A stretch of 64,000 nucleotides of DNA, taken from Thiolapillus brandeum (GTDB lineage Bacteria; Pseudomonadota; Gammaproteobacteria; Chromatiales; Chromatiaceae). A program made the translations under genes and the position numbers. This document shows positions 63,332 to 64,000 of this stretch, piece after piece; position 1 is the first letter of the stretch; each line of letters begins with the position of its first letter. Where the stretch lies: the NCBI RefSeq assembly GCF_000828615.1, contig NZ_AP012273.1:1736001-1800000 (forward strand). Reading direction: 5' to 3'. The notes beneath the pieces were generated by a model. It searched no databases and was not told the DNA's origin. It saw nothing but the letters and a program-made list of their open reading frames with translations.

Positions 63332-64000
63332 TTATTTGGTCAATGCCAGGAACAGCTTGGGCAGCTTCTCGGGCAGGCTCTCGAGCTTGTCGATGATGGA
63401 ATATTGATTGCCAAAGATATCCGCCACGTACTCATCCGCCTTGGGATCAAGATTGATGCAATAGCTGTAAATGCCCAGCTGATCCAGTTCCCGCACCGCC
63501 ATACGCGAATCCTCGATGAGGTGCTTTTCATCACGCACATCAATATCCGAGGGTTCCCCATCGGTAATCACCAGCAACAGCTTTTTGTCGGATTTCTGGT
63601 GCTCGAGATAATGCGCCGCATGACGCATGGCAGCGCCCATGCGGGTGGAATAACCGGCTCCCATGGCCGCGAGGCGGCTTTTCACATCCAGATTCCAGCG
63701 CTCACTGAACCCCTTGATGTGGTAATAGCGCACTTCATGACGGGTGTTGGAATGAAAACCGGCGATGGAGAAGTTGTCACCCAGTTGCTCGATAGCCCAG
63801 GCCAGCAGGGATACGGCCTCCTGCTCCAGTTCCAGCAATGTCTGTCCGGTATTGCCCACGGGTTGCGCCAGGGATTCGGACAGATCGAGCAAAATGGTCA
63901 CGGCGATGTTCCGGTCATTGTGCTTGTGGCTGATGTTGATACGTGGATCAGGGTCATGCCCGGTCTTGTAGTCGATAAGCGACCGAATGGCGATATCCAG
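63332..64000 (-). CDS. VWA-domain protein of the CbbO/NorD family (partial, N-terminus beyond window)
   Basis: The last 222 residues are in the window; the frame is open to the right edge, so the start lies outside. The VWA domain shows the MIDAS motif DLSES within RNIAVTILLDLSES, a Thr/Ser-type loop around GYSTRMGAAMRHA and VITDGEPSD. This fits the C-terminal part of CbbO, the rubisco activase partner of CbbQ, or NorD. Without the N-terminus or neighbours (cbbQ/norQ, rubisco) they cannot be separated. Confidence 0.82.
   Translation of the reverse strand: MDIAIRSLIDYKTGHDPDPRINISHKHNDRNIAVTILLDLSESLAQPVGNTGQTLLELEQEAVSLLAWAIEQLGDNFSIAGFHSNTRHEVRYYHIKGFSERWNLDVKSRLAAMGAGYSTRMGAAMRHAAHYLEHQKSDKKLLLVITDGEPSDIDVRDEKHLIEDSRMAVRELDQLGIYSYCINLDPKADEYVADIFGNQYSIIDKLESLPEKLPKLFLALTK

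Overview
The window looks like a chromosomal segment of a free-living gammaproteobacterium, most plausibly a chemolithoautotrophic (sulfur-oxidising type) member of the Chromatiales or a relative. This rests on the gene content: proteobacterial LexA, 4.5S SRP RNA next to dnaX-ybaB-recR, a succinylase-type dap pathway, two-subunit pyruvate carboxylase, and the end of a CbbO/NorD-type VWA protein at the right edge. The taxon is an inference; no rRNA or other phylogenetic marker was compared. Coding density is high, and many neighbouring genes overlap by 4 bases.

Layout. 1-4.1 kb (minus): a cut-off Cys-rich membrane-anchored protein, a double-domain sulfotransferase and a phosphomannomutase, probably for a sulfated surface glycan; then a relic of a molybdenum-carrier-like gene. 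4.5-7.5 kb: a two-component system and an exported spondin-domain protein. 7.6-11 kb (minus): gltX, glnS, tRNA-Ala and tRNA-Glu. 11.1-11.8 kb: lexA with a palindrome over its -10 box. 12-17.2 kb (minus): a 1499-residue lipoprotein (esterase domain plus eight Cys-rich repeats that I read as beta/gamma-crystallin-like), coupled to an exported protein with a C-terminal anchor. 17.3-20.3 kb: CBS protein, ffh and a CcsA-like protein. 20.3-22.3 kb: an AT-rich islet (PsiE-like, HAD phosphatase) among repeats. 22.3-24.1 kb: tsaB, a small gene and a pentapeptide-repeat protein. 24.5-30.8 kb: a five-gene operon sucA-sucB-monooxygenase-like-fumarase-exported protein.

31-38.9 kb: arfB, a metal-efflux-type permease, a fatty acid hydroxylase, a TVP38 protein, an ArsS radical SAM protein with its two glycosyltransferases, then an opposed thioredoxin/CcdA-like/MerR operon behind a textbook MerR-type promoter with a 19-bp spacer. 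39-41 kb: a MotA/ExbB-like protein coupled to a MotB-like coiled-coil protein, an uncharacterised ion-channel pair. 41-44 kb (minus): DUF885 peptidase-like, VOC and EamA genes. 44.3-48.3 kb: dapC-dapD-arsC-like-outer membrane protein-dapE. 48.4 kb: an exported DUF1566-like protein with a VPTLS-type C-terminal anchor. 49.3-52.6 kb: hinT, recR, ybaB, dnaX and SRP RNA. 52.6-61.3 kb: a diguanylate cyclase, a patatin, pyruvate carboxylase subunits B and A, a YqhA-type protein, a cation/Ca exchanger, purK and purE. 61.7-63.2 kb: an AhpD-like protein and a TetR regulator with two matching operators. 63.3 kb to the edge: the VWA protein.

The most striking non-coding feature is the density of small palindromic or terminal-inverted-repeat elements: six families in 64 kb, nearly all sitting at gene boundaries. 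They touch stop codons, lie 4 bases from the dapC start codon, lie between SRP RNA and dnaX, and lie between a TetR operator and its probable target gene. The best candidates for undescribed biology are the lipase-crystallin lipoprotein, the MotA/B-like pair, and these elements as regulatory or terminator modules.
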